A stretch of 40,011 bases of DNA. Origin: a virus. Position numbers and translations under genes: made by a program. Position 1 is the stretch's first letter, and every line of letters begins with the position of its first letter. Shown in pieces: positions 12,722-22,200 of the stretch. The stretch spans positions 1 to 40,011 of the IMG/VR virus record IMGVR_UViG_3300027759_000178. One strand, 5' to 3'. The notes under the pieces are model-generated. The model was not told where the DNA came from, did not search any database, and saw nothing but the letters and a program-made list of their open reading frames with translations.

Positions 12722-13140
12722 TGGCAGGTAAAGGCGGATACCAAAAGCCTAATAATCCAGCAACTTTCTCCGGTCCAGGTAAATTCTCACAACGTACAGA
12801 TGGCGGTCCTGGCGATATGCGTCAACCACAAAGAGATATTCCATCTGCCGGTTACGGCGAAGGTGTTGAGACAGCCGCTATTCAAGCAGGCGCTCCGCTT
12901 TCAGCTACCGGTGGTGCCGGTGGTATGCAACCACAAGCAATTCCTTTTAGCGCTCCTACCCAACGACCAGATGAACCTATTACAACAGGCGTAGATATTG
13001 GACCAGGACCTGGATCTAACGTACTTGGTATGCAAACATCAACTGTAAAACTTTCAGATACTTTAGCAAAGATGATTCCGTTTGATCCAACAGGTGAGAC
13101 TGCTGTTCTATATCAGCAGATGCTTGCACGAGGTCTTTAG
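12721..13140 (+). CDS. Gly/Pro/Gln-rich putative virion protein
   Basis: The 139-residue product is largely disordered-looking (glycine, proline, glutamine). A short ordered C-terminus, LSDTLAKMIPFDPTGETAVLY, follows. ATG 12721 overlaps the preceding stop (TAATG). The stop overlaps the GTG start of the giant gene, so both are probably co-translated and work together in the particle. Confidence 0.75.
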   Translation: MAGKGGYQKPNNPATFSGPGKFSQRTDGGPGDMRQPQRDIPSAGYGEGVETAAIQAGAPLSATGGAGGMQPQAIPFSAPTQRPDEPITTGVDIGPGPGSNVLGMQTSTVKLSDTLAKMIPFDPTGETAVLYQQMLARGL

Positions 13141-16100
13141 TGGCTCCTAATCTAAAAGCAGCGGCGACAGCCGCAGGTGTTACGGGAAAAGAATTAGATA
13201 GTATCAATGCTCTTTCTAAAGCCTTTGCTGTACACAATCAATTAACTGCGTTGCCAGCAGCGGTTGCTCAAGAGCAATACAATAAACTGCCAGCAAATCA
13301 ACAACAATCTTTAGTTCAAACATTTGGTAATGAAGATCCAACAGTAACTAGACAATACAATCCTATTGGAACTGCATTTCACTATGCTGGTAACGTAATT
13401 GGCGCAGCTAAAAAAGCTGTAGTGTTTCCATTTAAGGTAGTAGGCGAAGCATCAGATTTTATGACTCGTGCTTATCGCACAGCAGCAATATCGGTAGACC
13501 AAGGTATGGGCATCTCTGATGCTTGGAGAACTGCTGATGATAATGGTAACAAAGTATTTAATCCAAACCGTATTACTAATGCAAAGAATGAGTTTGGTGA
13601 TGACGAAGTAGCAGTTGCTATGGCAGTAGCCGCAGGAACTCCTTTAGCAAAACTTACTCAAGGACAAACATTAACTCCATCGCAACAAGCCTACGCCGCT
13701 TCTATTGTTCCATCAGGTGTAAAAAAAGATGAATTTCAAAACATATTAGATGCAGTTAACGCAGCAAAATATTCTCCTGGTCGTCAAGTTGCAAACTTAG
13801 TTACACCTAAGCAATTAGAAGGATCTGGATTATTTTATCGTGCAATATCTGGTGCTGTTGATGCTGCCTACAGAGTGTTTAGTGATCCAACTCTTGCAGC
13901 AGGTAAAGCAGTCAAGGCAGTTAATGCCGCTAAGTATTCATTAGATGTGGTTTTAGGCACTGCTGGCAAGACCAGATGGTGGCAAGTGGGACCATTAAAC
14001 CCACGAGATTTAGATGAAGTATTTGCAGAACCAAGAGTTGCAAACTTCTGGGATAACTACGGTGCTGAACTTTCTAAACTTCGCGCTGCTCAAAAAGCAG
14101 GTGAAAATGATGCCGCAGTTGCTGCCCGTAATAACTTAAAACTTATTGCACCAGAGTTTGGTCCATCAGTAATTGATGAGATGAATAAATTATCAGTTCC
14201 AGTATCAAATGCTGCAACTGCTAAGGCTTACTTTCAAAACTCTAACCAAATGGTTGAGATATTAAAAGGTCAACCTGGTCGTCCTCGTGTGCTTATTCCA
14301 CGTTTAGACGCATCTCGCAAGGCTCGTATTGCAGCTTTAACAACTGTAAACAAAGTTCTTAATATTGATAAAGTAGGATCTAAACTTGTTGAAGCATTAT
14401 ATTTTGGCACAGTAACCAATGATGGTATTGTTGCAAAAATTACAACTGAAGCAGGTAGAGCAGAAGTTGTTGCTGGCTTAAAGCAAGTTAAACCAAAGGG
14501 TATGGCTAGACTTTCTACAGAACAAGTACAGTATCGCTTAGATCGTTTCAAACAAAAGTTTACTTATGTACCACTTTTTAATGATGGATTTTTTGACGTG
14601 CTTAGCAAAGATGCTTCTGAAAAAATTTATCAATTAGCCCGTACTAATATGCCACAGTATTACTCTAAGGCAGTACGTGAGGCTTTTGATGCAGCGGATG
14701 AAGGAACTCGTAAAGAAATCTTTTACGGTTTATGGCAAACTATTTCTGACTTTAGAGGATTGAAAGTTTCCACTGGTGGAGATAATATAGTCAATCAAGC
14801 ACTTGGTAAAAACCCAGGAAAATATGCAGCAGATGGTGAACGACTACTTCCTAACGGTATGAAAGAAAAATACAACCCGTCTCAGTTTGGTCCTGATGGG
14901 GAATCAATGGCAGTTATCCCATCTCAATTAACATCACTTGTTAGCGCACCAAGTATCGCAGATATTGATCGCTTGGCAGCTAGAGATGGAATCCTCAAGG
15001 GTGTATCAAACCTTGCTCACGCAGACTGGGTAAATAAAATGACCTCTTACTGGTCATTTCTTACCTTAGCAGGACCGCGATATGCAGTGCGTAACGCTAC
15101 TGAAGATCTAATGGTTCACCTTGCTATTGGAAACTCACCTTGGGGATTAGCCAAAGGACGTTTGCTTTCAACCAAGGTTCGCACCTTTGCTAAATATGAC
15201 GCTGATGGAAATATTATTGGTCGAATATCAGCAGATCCACTTGGAGTAATTAACCGTGTAGTACGTGGAGCAGATCGTGACCGTTTTACTGCACAAATAA
15301 CAGCAGCAAAAGGTGATGTTACTAAGATCCGTGAGATATATGCTACAGCAGTAACTGAATCTAAACTTGCTCGTGCTGGCATTACCATTGGTAAAGAAGA
15401 TGCTGAGATACTAGCAGAGCATATTCGCTTTGGTAATTTAGATAACGCACTTGCTGATGTTGTAGAAGGTGGAAAAAACTCTTTTACCGGAACAGACTTT
15501 GCTACTCGTGCGTTGGCAGACCAACGCCGTTATGGTAGAAGCGCAGAACTTAAAGTCAATCTTCCTAAAAAACTTCGTAAATTAAAAGGTGCTGGATATG
15601 ACAATATCACACCTAATGCCTACGATGATACATCTCTTATATCTTGGATGATGCAAGTAAACTTCTTTGCTAATGACAAACTTGGAAGAATTGCTGTTGC
15701 TAACCTAGATAACGAAGCAAAGGCTTTGCCTCTTATTAAAACTTGGTTAACAGAAAATCCAGAGGTAGCAAGCAGATTCCGTTTATACTCACCAGGAGTA
15801 AATGGAAACATTGATATTCACGCTAAAGCAGTATTTGATTCTGCTAAACAGTTGTTTACTAGAAATGATGAGAAGTTAACTCTTAACACGGATTTTCTTA
15901 ACAAGGTAAGAGTTTTTGATGACACAACTCAATCTTACAAAGTAAGTGGCGAACTAAATCTTAGTGATTTGCCTACTGAAGCTATCAATATGCCACCTTC
16001 TATTCTTGGTCCTAAACTTATTCCAGTATCAGATAGCGATAACTACACAGCATCTCTGATGTCACGCGGTTGGGACTGGATGGGTGAGCAAAATGCTCGT

Positions 16101-17900
16101 TTCTCCCGTGAACCAATGGTATTTCAGGAGATAGTCCAGGTTCGTAAGCAAATGAAAGAAACTGGATTCTATGATGCTTATATCGCAGCACATACCAAAG
16201 GCATTACAGATCCTGCTAAGTTACTCAAAGCTGAAACTATAGCCAAAAAGAAAATTGCAGAGATTGCAGAAGAACGCGCTAAGATGCGTGTACTATCTTT
16301 TGTAGATAATCCGCTGATTCAAACACAACTTGCTTTTAACATTAGAAACTTTGCGCGATTCTATCGTGCAACGGAAGACTTTTCTCGCCGTGTTTACAAA
16401 GCAGTACGCTACAACCCAGAATCTATTGCTCGTGCTTCACTTACCTATGAAGGAATAGCACACTCCGGTTGGATACAAGAAGACGATCAAGGTCAAAAGT
16501 ATTTTATCTACCCAGGAACTGCTACAGCCTACAAGGCTATGCAGGGTATGCTCATCGCATTTGGTATAGCACCATCATTTAAGACACCGATGCCTGTTGA
16601 GTTCGGCGCAAAACTTAATATGGTTACTCCATCTCTTAACGTTGATTCTATATTTCCTACCTTTGCTGGTCCTTTAGCAGCAACTGGTATAAAAACAATC
16701 GAAGGTATCTTAAATGTTGCATTTGATAATCCAGCGTGGGTAGATACCGTAGTTGGTGCATCACTTGGTAAGTATGCAGTGGACCAACCAATGATTTCCG
16801 CATTACTTCCTGCACACGTTAACAAAGTTTATGCGTTACTTAATAGAGATGAAAGAGATGGGCAGTATGCCTCTGCATCTCGCAAGGCAGTAACCTACTT
16901 AGAGGCTTCAGGTCACGGTATTCCACAGAAGTTTGATGAAAACGGTGTATTGATTCCACCAACCGCTGGTGAATTAGAAGATTACAGACTTAAACTTAAA
17001 AATGCAACTATTACTGTGCTTGCTCTTCGTGCTTTTTCAGGACTTGTACTACCAGCATCTCCACAAGTAGCTCTTAAATCGGATATGGCTGACTGGGTAA
17101 GAGATAATGGAAGCCAAAGTTTCAAACAAGTCTTTAATCAAATGCTTGCTGATAACAATGGCGACATAGACGCTACTACTCAACGGTGGATAGAACTATT
17201 CCCTAAGCAGATTCCATATACCATTACAGAATCAGATCGTAAGACTGTAGCGCTAGTGCGCTATGCAGAAGAATCTGGTGTATTTGTTGATAACAACAAG
17301 GGATTGTTTAAGCAATATCCAGAAGGCGCAGCCTTCTTAATACCATACCAAGGAGATTTCTCCTGGGATGCGTATCAAACAATGTCAACTATGGGATTAC
17401 GTCCTAACAAGCGTGTAGATGAATTTACTCGTGATATACAAACCGCTGCATCTTTACAGACCTACTATAGCAATAGATCAAATTACCTAGAGTCTGTTAA
17501 AAATGCTATAGATCCGTATACTAAAAAAGATCTTCGTGATCGCTGGCAGTCTTGGTCAACTGAATGGAAAGCAACCCATCCGTTGATTCAAGAAGAATTG
17601 GCTCAAGGTGGCGAAAAAGCTATCAAGCGTCAAAATGCTTTGAAAGATCTGTCAATTATGCTTGACAATCCAGAGATTAGAAATGTTAGACCAAAGGCTT
17701 ACGACAGTCTGAAGCAAATGTTAGGTATCTACAACGGATATATTGAACAAAAAGCGCAGTTTGCGCTACTTGGATCAGTCGGATCACAGTTGCAAGATTC
17801 AGCATTAGCCTCAACCATATCTCAATTAGAAGATATATCAAAAACAAACTCTAATGCTAAAGCAGCATACGACATTTTATTTTCCAGATTGTTAGACTAG
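13140..17900 (+). CDS. Very large virion protein (1586 residues), putative internal/ejection protein
   Basis: This is the largest gene in the genome. It starts at GTG 13140, overlapping the upstream stop. No enzyme motif was found. A hydrophobic stretch WSFLTLAGPRYAVRN with more apolar residues after it lies at about residues 637-665. A second region at about 1060-1150 (NIRNFARFYRATEDFSRRV, then YFIYPGTATAYKAMQ) is rich in aromatic residues. The chain ends in charged helices. Position between portal and scaffold, and length, fit an internal virion or ejection protein of a short-tailed phage better than a tape measure, which would normally follow the tail tube gene. The assignment is inference. 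Confidence 0.75.
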   Translation: MAPNLKAAATAAGVTGKELDSINALSKAFAVHNQLTALPAAVAQEQYNKLPANQQQSLVQTFGNEDPTVTRQYNPIGTAFHYAGNVIGAAKKAVVFPFKVVGEASDFMTRAYRTAAISVDQGMGISDAWRTADDNGNKVFNPNRITNAKNEFGDDEVAVAMAVAAGTPLAKLTQGQTLTPSQQAYAASIVPSGVKKDEFQNILDAVNAAKYSPGRQVANLVTPKQLEGSGLFYRAISGAVDAAYRVFSDPTLAAGKAVKAVNAAKYSLDVVLGTAGKTRWWQVGPLNPRDLDEVFAEPRVANFWDNYGAELSKLRAAQKAGENDAAVAARNNLKLIAPEFGPSVIDEMNKLSVPVSNAATAKAYFQNSNQMVEILKGQPGRPRVLIPRLDASRKARIAALTTVNKVLNIDKVGSKLVEALYFGTVTNDGIVAKITTEAGRAEVVAGLKQVKPKGMARLSTEQVQYRLDRFKQKFTYVPLFNDGFFDVLSKDASEKIYQLARTNMPQYYSKAVREAFDAADEGTRKEIFYGLWQTISDFRGLKVSTGGDNIVNQALGKNPGKYAADGERLLPNGMKEKYNPSQFGPDGESMAVIPSQLTSLVSAPSIADIDRLAARDGILKGVSNLAHADWVNKMTSYWSFLTLAGPRYAVRNATEDLMVHLAIGNSPWGLAKGRLLSTKVRTFAKYDADGNIIGRISADPLGVINRVVRGADRDRFTAQITAAKGDVTKIREIYATAVTESKLARAGITIGKEDAEILAEHIRFGNLDNALADVVEGGKNSFTGTDFATRALADQRRYGRSAELKVNLPKKLRKLKGAGYDNITPNAYDDTSLISWMMQVNFFANDKLGRIAVANLDNEAKALPLIKTWLTENPEVASRFRLYSPGVNGNIDIHAKAVFDSAKQLFTRNDEKLTLNTDFLNKVRVFDDTTQSYKVSGELNLSDLPTEAINMPPSILGPKLIPVSDSDNYTASLMSRGWDWMGEQNARFSREPMVFQEIVQVRKQMKETGFYDAYIAAHTKGITDPAKLLKAETIAKKKIAEIAEERAKMRVLSFVDNPLIQTQLAFNIRNFARFYRATEDFSRRVYKAVRYNPESIARASLTYEGIAHSGWIQEDDQGQKYFIYPGTATAYKAMQGMLIAFGIAPSFKTPMPVEFGAKLNMVTPSLNVDSIFPTFAGPLAATGIKTIEGILNVAFDNPAWVDTVVGASLGKYAVDQPMISALLPAHVNKVYALLNRDERDGQYASASRKAVTYLEASGHGIPQKFDENGVLIPPTAGELEDYRLKLKNATITVLALRAFSGLVLPASPQVALKSDMADWVRDNGSQSFKQVFNQMLADNNGDIDATTQRWIELFPKQIPYTITESDRKTVALVRYAEESGVFVDNNKGLFKQYPEGAAFLIPYQGDFSWDAYQTMSTMGLRPNKRVDEFTRDIQTAASLQTYYSNRSNYLESVKNAIDPYTKKDLRDRWQSWSTEWKATHPLIQEELAQGGEKAIKRQNALKDLSIMLDNPEIRNVRPKAYDSLKQMLGIYNGYIEQKAQFALLGSVGSQLQDSALASTISQLEDISKTNSNAKAAYDILFSRLLD

Positions 17901-17908
17901 GAGTACAG

Positions 17909-18613
17909 GTGAAAAAACAAGATCCTGCAATAATAGGACCTACAGCTTGGCAAGGTGGTGGGACCAACTCTGGTCAATCAACTATAACTACCACTGCTCC
18001 TGGCATAGATGCCGATAGACTTTTTGCTGAATTTTACAAATTACAACCTGAAGGTCTAAAAATATTATCTACTAAATTAAAAAATGCAGGTTATCCTGTA
18101 AAGGTAACAAGCAAACCAACTAATGATCTAAGAGATCAATATCTTAAAGCAAATATTGAATTTATTACTTACAATAAATATAATCCAGCATCAAAAGGTT
18201 TATTAGATTATTTAACAGTAGTATCTGACCCTAACGCTGGTGGTGCTGGTGGACCAAGAGTATCTAAGAGCGTCAGATTATCTGATCCAACTACAGCAGA
18301 GGCACTTATCACTGCTGTTATGCAGGACCAGGTTGGTCGTGGACCAAATAAAGCAGAGTTAAAGAGATACACTCAAGCACTGCAAAGAGCGCAAGCGGCT
18401 GCTCCTACAACTACTGTAACTACAAGCAGAGCAGGTGCTACAACATCACCAATAACCGGTGAAGTCACATCTGGGGCTACTACATCACAGACCACTGGTG
18501 GAATAAATGAACAACAGTTTTTAATAAATGAAATTGCTGGTACTGATGAAGCAAGAGCGCAAAAGGTCAAATCATATTATGATGTATTCAAGCAAGCGAT
18601 TGGGGTTTCATAA
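17909..18613 (+). CDS. Putative virion protein
   Basis: A 234-residue product from GTG 17909 (TAGGAGTACAG upstream). An ordered N-terminal part with DADRLFAEFYKLQPEGLK is followed by a Thr/Ala-rich linker (about residues 165-205) and a short helical tail. Part of a run of three large unknown genes after the 1586-residue protein; overlaps the next by one base (TAATG). Confidence 0.72.
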   Translation: MKKQDPAIIGPTAWQGGGTNSGQSTITTTAPGIDADRLFAEFYKLQPEGLKILSTKLKNAGYPVKVTSKPTNDLRDQYLKANIEFITYNKYNPASKGLLDYLTVVSDPNAGGAGGPRVSKSVRLSDPTTAEALITAVMQDQVGRGPNKAELKRYTQALQRAQAAAPTTTVTTSRAGATTSPITGEVTSGATTSQTTGGINEQQFLINEIAGTDEARAQKVKSYYDVFKQAIGVS

Positions 18614-20214
18614 TGGCTGAACGCCCTGAAGGCACTTACGTTACTAAAGTTTTTAATTTTGGTATTGACAAAAACATACCGTCTGGATTTGTAGATGTAG
18701 TGTATAACAGATCAAATGGTAAAAGTCCTGGATTTATGCAAGATGGAAAATTTTATGCAAATGGTGAAAAACCTCCTGCCAAAATAAAAAAACCTGACAC
18801 TAAAAAAGAAGTTCAAGAAAAAATAAAAGCCCTTGAGGGTTCGATTGAAACAATTGAACAAACCACTGAAGTTGGAAAAACTGCATTTGGGACTGCTGAA
18901 AATAAACAATCTGCCAAAATACAAATTGATAAACTTAAAGCAAAATTAGAACCATTAAAGCAAACTGAAAAAGATATTTTAGGAAAAGAAAAAGCGGCAA
19001 AAGAAAAAGAAATTCAAGAGTCTAAGGCGATATCAGATAGAGGTATATCCGAAGCATCTGTTCGACTAGCAGGTGGAACAACATCGTTTCCTCCTGGAAC
19101 CTTTACTCCAGTAGAACGTCCAGCCTTCACTCCTGCTGCTAAGCCAGCCACAGCCACGCCTGCTGCTAAAACTCCAGGCACTACTGGGGAAACTGGCGCT
19201 GCTGGTGCAACCGGTGCAGGTGTTACAAAACCTGCGGCAAAGAAAAAAGCAGCGGCTCCATCTGCATCTGGTAAAACAAAACCAGCGAATATTGATGAGA
19301 TCTTTGCTTTGGTCCAAAGTCAATATGGCCCTATAGATGCTATCTTTAAGGAAAATCCACAACTTAAAGAACTTATGATAAAAGCAGTTGGAGATCCAAC
19401 CAATGCTAAAGATGATTACACTCCACAAAGATTCTTAAATGAATTACAGACTACAACTTGGTTTGCATCAAATGCCGGACCAATTCGTCAACGTCAGTTC
19501 TATAAAAAGCAATATGAAGATTTATTGAAAAAAGGTGGCAACGCTGAAGAGTTAGCAAAGACTACAGAGTATGGTCGTGGACTTGCCAGTGCTAAACAAG
19601 CTATTGCCGATGCTGGTGTTGTTTATGGATCATCTGTAAATTCAACAGATTTAGATGTGCTTGCTGGCCAAATTTATGATTTGGCAAATGAAGGAAATGC
19701 ACCAATAATTAAAGCAGCAATCCGAGCAAAGATTTCATATAAACCTGGTGCTATTCTTGGCGGAGAAGCCGGAGTAAACCTTGCAGAGTTGCAGAAGACT
19801 GCATCTGCCAATGGATTAAATCTTGAAAAACAATTTGGTTCCAGCCTACAAGGCTGGCTACAAAAGATTGCTCAAGGCGAATCTACAGAAACCTACAAGC
19901 AGATCATCCGTGATACTGCAAAGATTGGTTTACCAGATCGCGTTGCTTCGCTAATTGACAAAGGTGTTGATTTGGAAACCATCTACAACCCATACAGAAA
20001 TATGATGGCAGCTACATTAGAGGTTAATCCTGAAACGATTAAATTAAATGATCCTACGCTTCGTATGGCAATAGGACCAGACAAGGAAATGTCCTTATAT
20101 GACTATCAACGATCTCTACGTAAAGATGCACGTTGGCAATACACCGACAACGCTCGTCAAGATGTATCTTCTATTGCTAAGACCGTTCTTAAAGACTTCG
20201 GATTCCAGGGGTAA
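18613..20214 (+). CDS. Putative virion protein with coiled coil and Ala/Pro linker
   Basis: A 533-residue product in three parts: a small beta-rich start, a lysine/glutamate coiled coil at about residues 60-145, an Ala/Pro/Thr linker at about 155-235, and an all-alpha C-terminal domain from about 238. That domain has VQSQYGPIDAIFKENPQLK and a helical end VSSIAKTVLKDFGF. It resembles the modular internal virion proteins of unclassified phages. TAATG start. No enzymatic motif seen. Confidence 0.75.
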   Translation: MAERPEGTYVTKVFNFGIDKNIPSGFVDVVYNRSNGKSPGFMQDGKFYANGEKPPAKIKKPDTKKEVQEKIKALEGSIETIEQTTEVGKTAFGTAENKQSAKIQIDKLKAKLEPLKQTEKDILGKEKAAKEKEIQESKAISDRGISEASVRLAGGTTSFPPGTFTPVERPAFTPAAKPATATPAAKTPGTTGETGAAGATGAGVTKPAAKKKAAAPSASGKTKPANIDEIFALVQSQYGPIDAIFKENPQLKELMIKAVGDPTNAKDDYTPQRFLNELQTTTWFASNAGPIRQRQFYKKQYEDLLKKGGNAEELAKTTEYGRGLASAKQAIADAGVVYGSSVNSTDLDVLAGQIYDLANEGNAPIIKAAIRAKISYKPGAILGGEAGVNLAELQKTASANGLNLEKQFGSSLQGWLQKIAQGESTETYKQIIRDTAKIGLPDRVASLIDKGVDLETIYNPYRNMMAATLEVNPETIKLNDPTLRMAIGPDKEMSLYDYQRSLRKDARWQYTDNARQDVSSIAKTVLKDFGFQG

Positions 20215-20216
20215 TA

Positions 20217-21575
20217 ATGGCTACTAAACCTGCATACATTGATCCAGTAACTGGAACTCCAATATATGGAGATTATGTAAGTGATGAACAAAAGGTTCAA
20301 ACAGAACCTGTAGCAGCATCTATTGATGCGGCTAGTGGACTTGTTATTGGTTCACCTGAATATCAACGTTTTCAAGATCAAAGAGAAATGCGTTTGCAAA
20401 AAGGAAGCGGTTTAGGTAATGAAATATCGGTTAATACTGAGACTGGTATTGACAATATGCAAGCGATGCAAGGTTTAAGCGCAGCAGACTACAGCGTTGG
20501 CGCTGAAGGATCTACCTATGCTCCAGGGTTAGCCGCTGCTGAAGAGCAATTCAAAGGTTTGCCAGGAACTATAAATCCAAAAATTCCTGCTAATACTGGT
20601 GGTGCAGGTGCTGGTGCTGGTGCTGGTGGTAAAAAAGTAGTTAGCACTATTGTTAACGATAAAGGTGAAAACGTAGCCGTATATGAAGATGGCACAACTC
20701 AAGTTCTTGGTCAAGCAGTAGATAAAGTGGCAGAACGTAAATCTGCTTTTGATCTTCTTAGAGAAGAGTTTACTCGTTATGGACTTCAGGATCTAGTAGG
20801 AGACACTCAAGCATTAGCAGTAGAAGGTGTAAGTCCAGCAGAGTTTACTTTAAGACTTAGACAAACACCTACCTATGTAGCACGTTTTTCTGCAAATGCA
20901 GATAGAATTAAAGCCGGATATCGCTCTTTGAGCGAAGCAGAATACATAACTTTAGAAGATCAATACCAACGCACAATGCGTCAATATGGTTTACCAGAAT
21001 CATTTTACAAGACCGGCACTGCTGGTCGTCAACCAGAGTTAGAGAAGTTTCTTGCTGGAGATGTATCTCCTGCGGAGCTAGAAGACCGTATCCAACTTGG
21101 AGTAAATAGAGTTCAGAACGCTTCACCTGAAGTTCTTGCAACATTAGAACAGTTCTATCCAGGAGTTAACAAGTCTAATCTATTGGCTTATATGCTAGAT
21201 CCGAAGAAGGCTTTGCCTGACATCCAACGTCAAGTACAGGCAGCAGAAATTGGCGGAGCAGCGCGTCTATCAGGATTATCTACAAACTTAGCAGATGCTC
21301 AATACCTAGCAAGTTTTGGTGTTGACCAAGCGCAAGCACGAACTGGATACCAACAGATTGCTGGTGGCTTAGAACGTGGTAGTCAGTTATCAAACATCTA
21401 TGGTCAAACACCATATACACAGACAACTGCTGAGCAAGAAGTATTTGGTACTGGTGGAGCAGCAGATGCCAGACGTAAACGTCAAAAGATTTCAGGACTT
21501 GAACAAGCAACCTTTGGTGGACAGAGCGGGTTATCTAGCTCTGCACTAGATCAGGGACGCGCAGGCGCGTTCTAA
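20217..21575 (+). CDS. Putative virion protein with Gly/Ala linker
   Basis: A 452-residue product. A variable N-terminus is followed by a Gly/Ala run (GGAGAGAGAGG, about residues 127-137) and a helical domain (FTLRLRQTPTYVARF, then EFYKT-like turns and AGDVSPAELEDRI). A YGLPESFY element resembles turns in the C-terminal domain of the preceding gene, so the two may be distant relatives. It starts two bases after the preceding stop, and the stop precedes a 127-base gap before the scaffold. Confidence 0.73.
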   Translation: MATKPAYIDPVTGTPIYGDYVSDEQKVQTEPVAASIDAASGLVIGSPEYQRFQDQREMRLQKGSGLGNEISVNTETGIDNMQAMQGLSAADYSVGAEGSTYAPGLAAAEEQFKGLPGTINPKIPANTGGAGAGAGAGGKKVVSTIVNDKGENVAVYEDGTTQVLGQAVDKVAERKSAFDLLREEFTRYGLQDLVGDTQALAVEGVSPAEFTLRLRQTPTYVARFSANADRIKAGYRSLSEAEYITLEDQYQRTMRQYGLPESFYKTGTAGRQPELEKFLAGDVSPAELEDRIQLGVNRVQNASPEVLATLEQFYPGVNKSNLLAYMLDPKKALPDIQRQVQAAEIGGAARLSGLSTNLADAQYLASFGVDQAQARTGYQQIAGGLERGSQLSNIYGQTPYTQTTAEQEVFGTGGAADARRKRQKISGLEQATFGGQSGLSSSALDQGRAGAF

Positions 21576-21585
21576 CATAGACCTG

Positions 21586-21608
21586 CTCCAGATCGATCGG
21601 CACTGGAG
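21586..21608 (+). promoter_or_regulatory. Hairpin in the gap before the capsid genes
   Basis: CTCCAG (21586-21591) pairs with CTGGAG (21603-21608) around 11 bases, in the 127-base gap 21576-21702. This gap is among the few longer ones in the late unit and may hold a processing site or a promoter for scaffold and capsid. No clear -35/-10 pair was found, and no tRNA. Confidence 0.4.
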
Positions 21609-21702
21609 AGTGTAATAAGACCGATAGATAGAGCCGTGTCACTACCCCAGGTGAATACGTGGCTATCGAATCCAACTAGAGAAAATGGGAGAAGGACTAA
21701 CT

Positions 21703-22176
21703 ATGTCCAACTACGAGTACGAAGATGATGACGATGACTATGCGGCTCCAGAGGTTAATAACGATCTGGTCAAACAGTTACGTAAAGCCAACAAGCAAAA
21801 AGAAAAAGAACTAGCCGACATAAAGGCGCAGTTTGAAAATCTTACAAAAGCCCAACGGGAACGTGCAGTTAAAGATGTCCTCGAAACTCGCGGAGTAAAT
21901 AGCAAAGTTGCTAAATTTATTCCATCGGATATAGACCCTACTGAAGAGTCTGTATCAAAATGGCTTGAAGACAACGCAGATGTGTTTGGTTTTCAGGTCG
22001 AAGCACAAACTCAGAAACCCAATGTAGATCCAAAGGTAGCCTCTGACTATCAGCGTATGACGAAAGCAGTTGAGCAAGGTGTTACACCTAGCCACTCAGA
22101 AGATATACATCGCCGTCTAATGAACGCTACTAGCAAGGAAGAATTGGATCAAGTCATTAGGGAATCTGGACTCTAA
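21703..22176 (+). CDS. Putative scaffold protein
   Basis: The 157-residue product is acidic at the start (MSNYEYEDDDDDYAAPEV), then has a coiled coil (DLVKQLRKANKQKEKELADIK) and a helical end. Size, charge and place right before the capsid gene fit a scaffold protein that is expelled during head maturation. ATG 21703 is preferred to ATG 21685 because GGAGAAGG lies about 7 bases upstream of it. Confidence 0.8.
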   Translation: MSNYEYEDDDDDYAAPEVNNDLVKQLRKANKQKEKELADIKAQFENLTKAQRERAVKDVLETRGVNSKVAKFIPSDIDPTEESVSKWLEDNADVFGFQVEAQTQKPNVDPKVASDYQRMTKAVEQGVTPSHSEDIHRRLMNATSKEELDQVIRESGL

Positions 22177-22200
22177 TCCAACTAATGAAAGGATAGTCAA

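Noticed and set aside
12800-12994. Rightward 64-residue frame inside the Gly/Pro-rich gene
   Set aside because: It is a shifted-frame shadow of the gene at 12721-13140.
21576-21702. Possible tRNA in the gap before the scaffold gene
   Set aside because: A TCGAATCC-like piece is present, but no acceptor stem or anticodon arm can be drawn.
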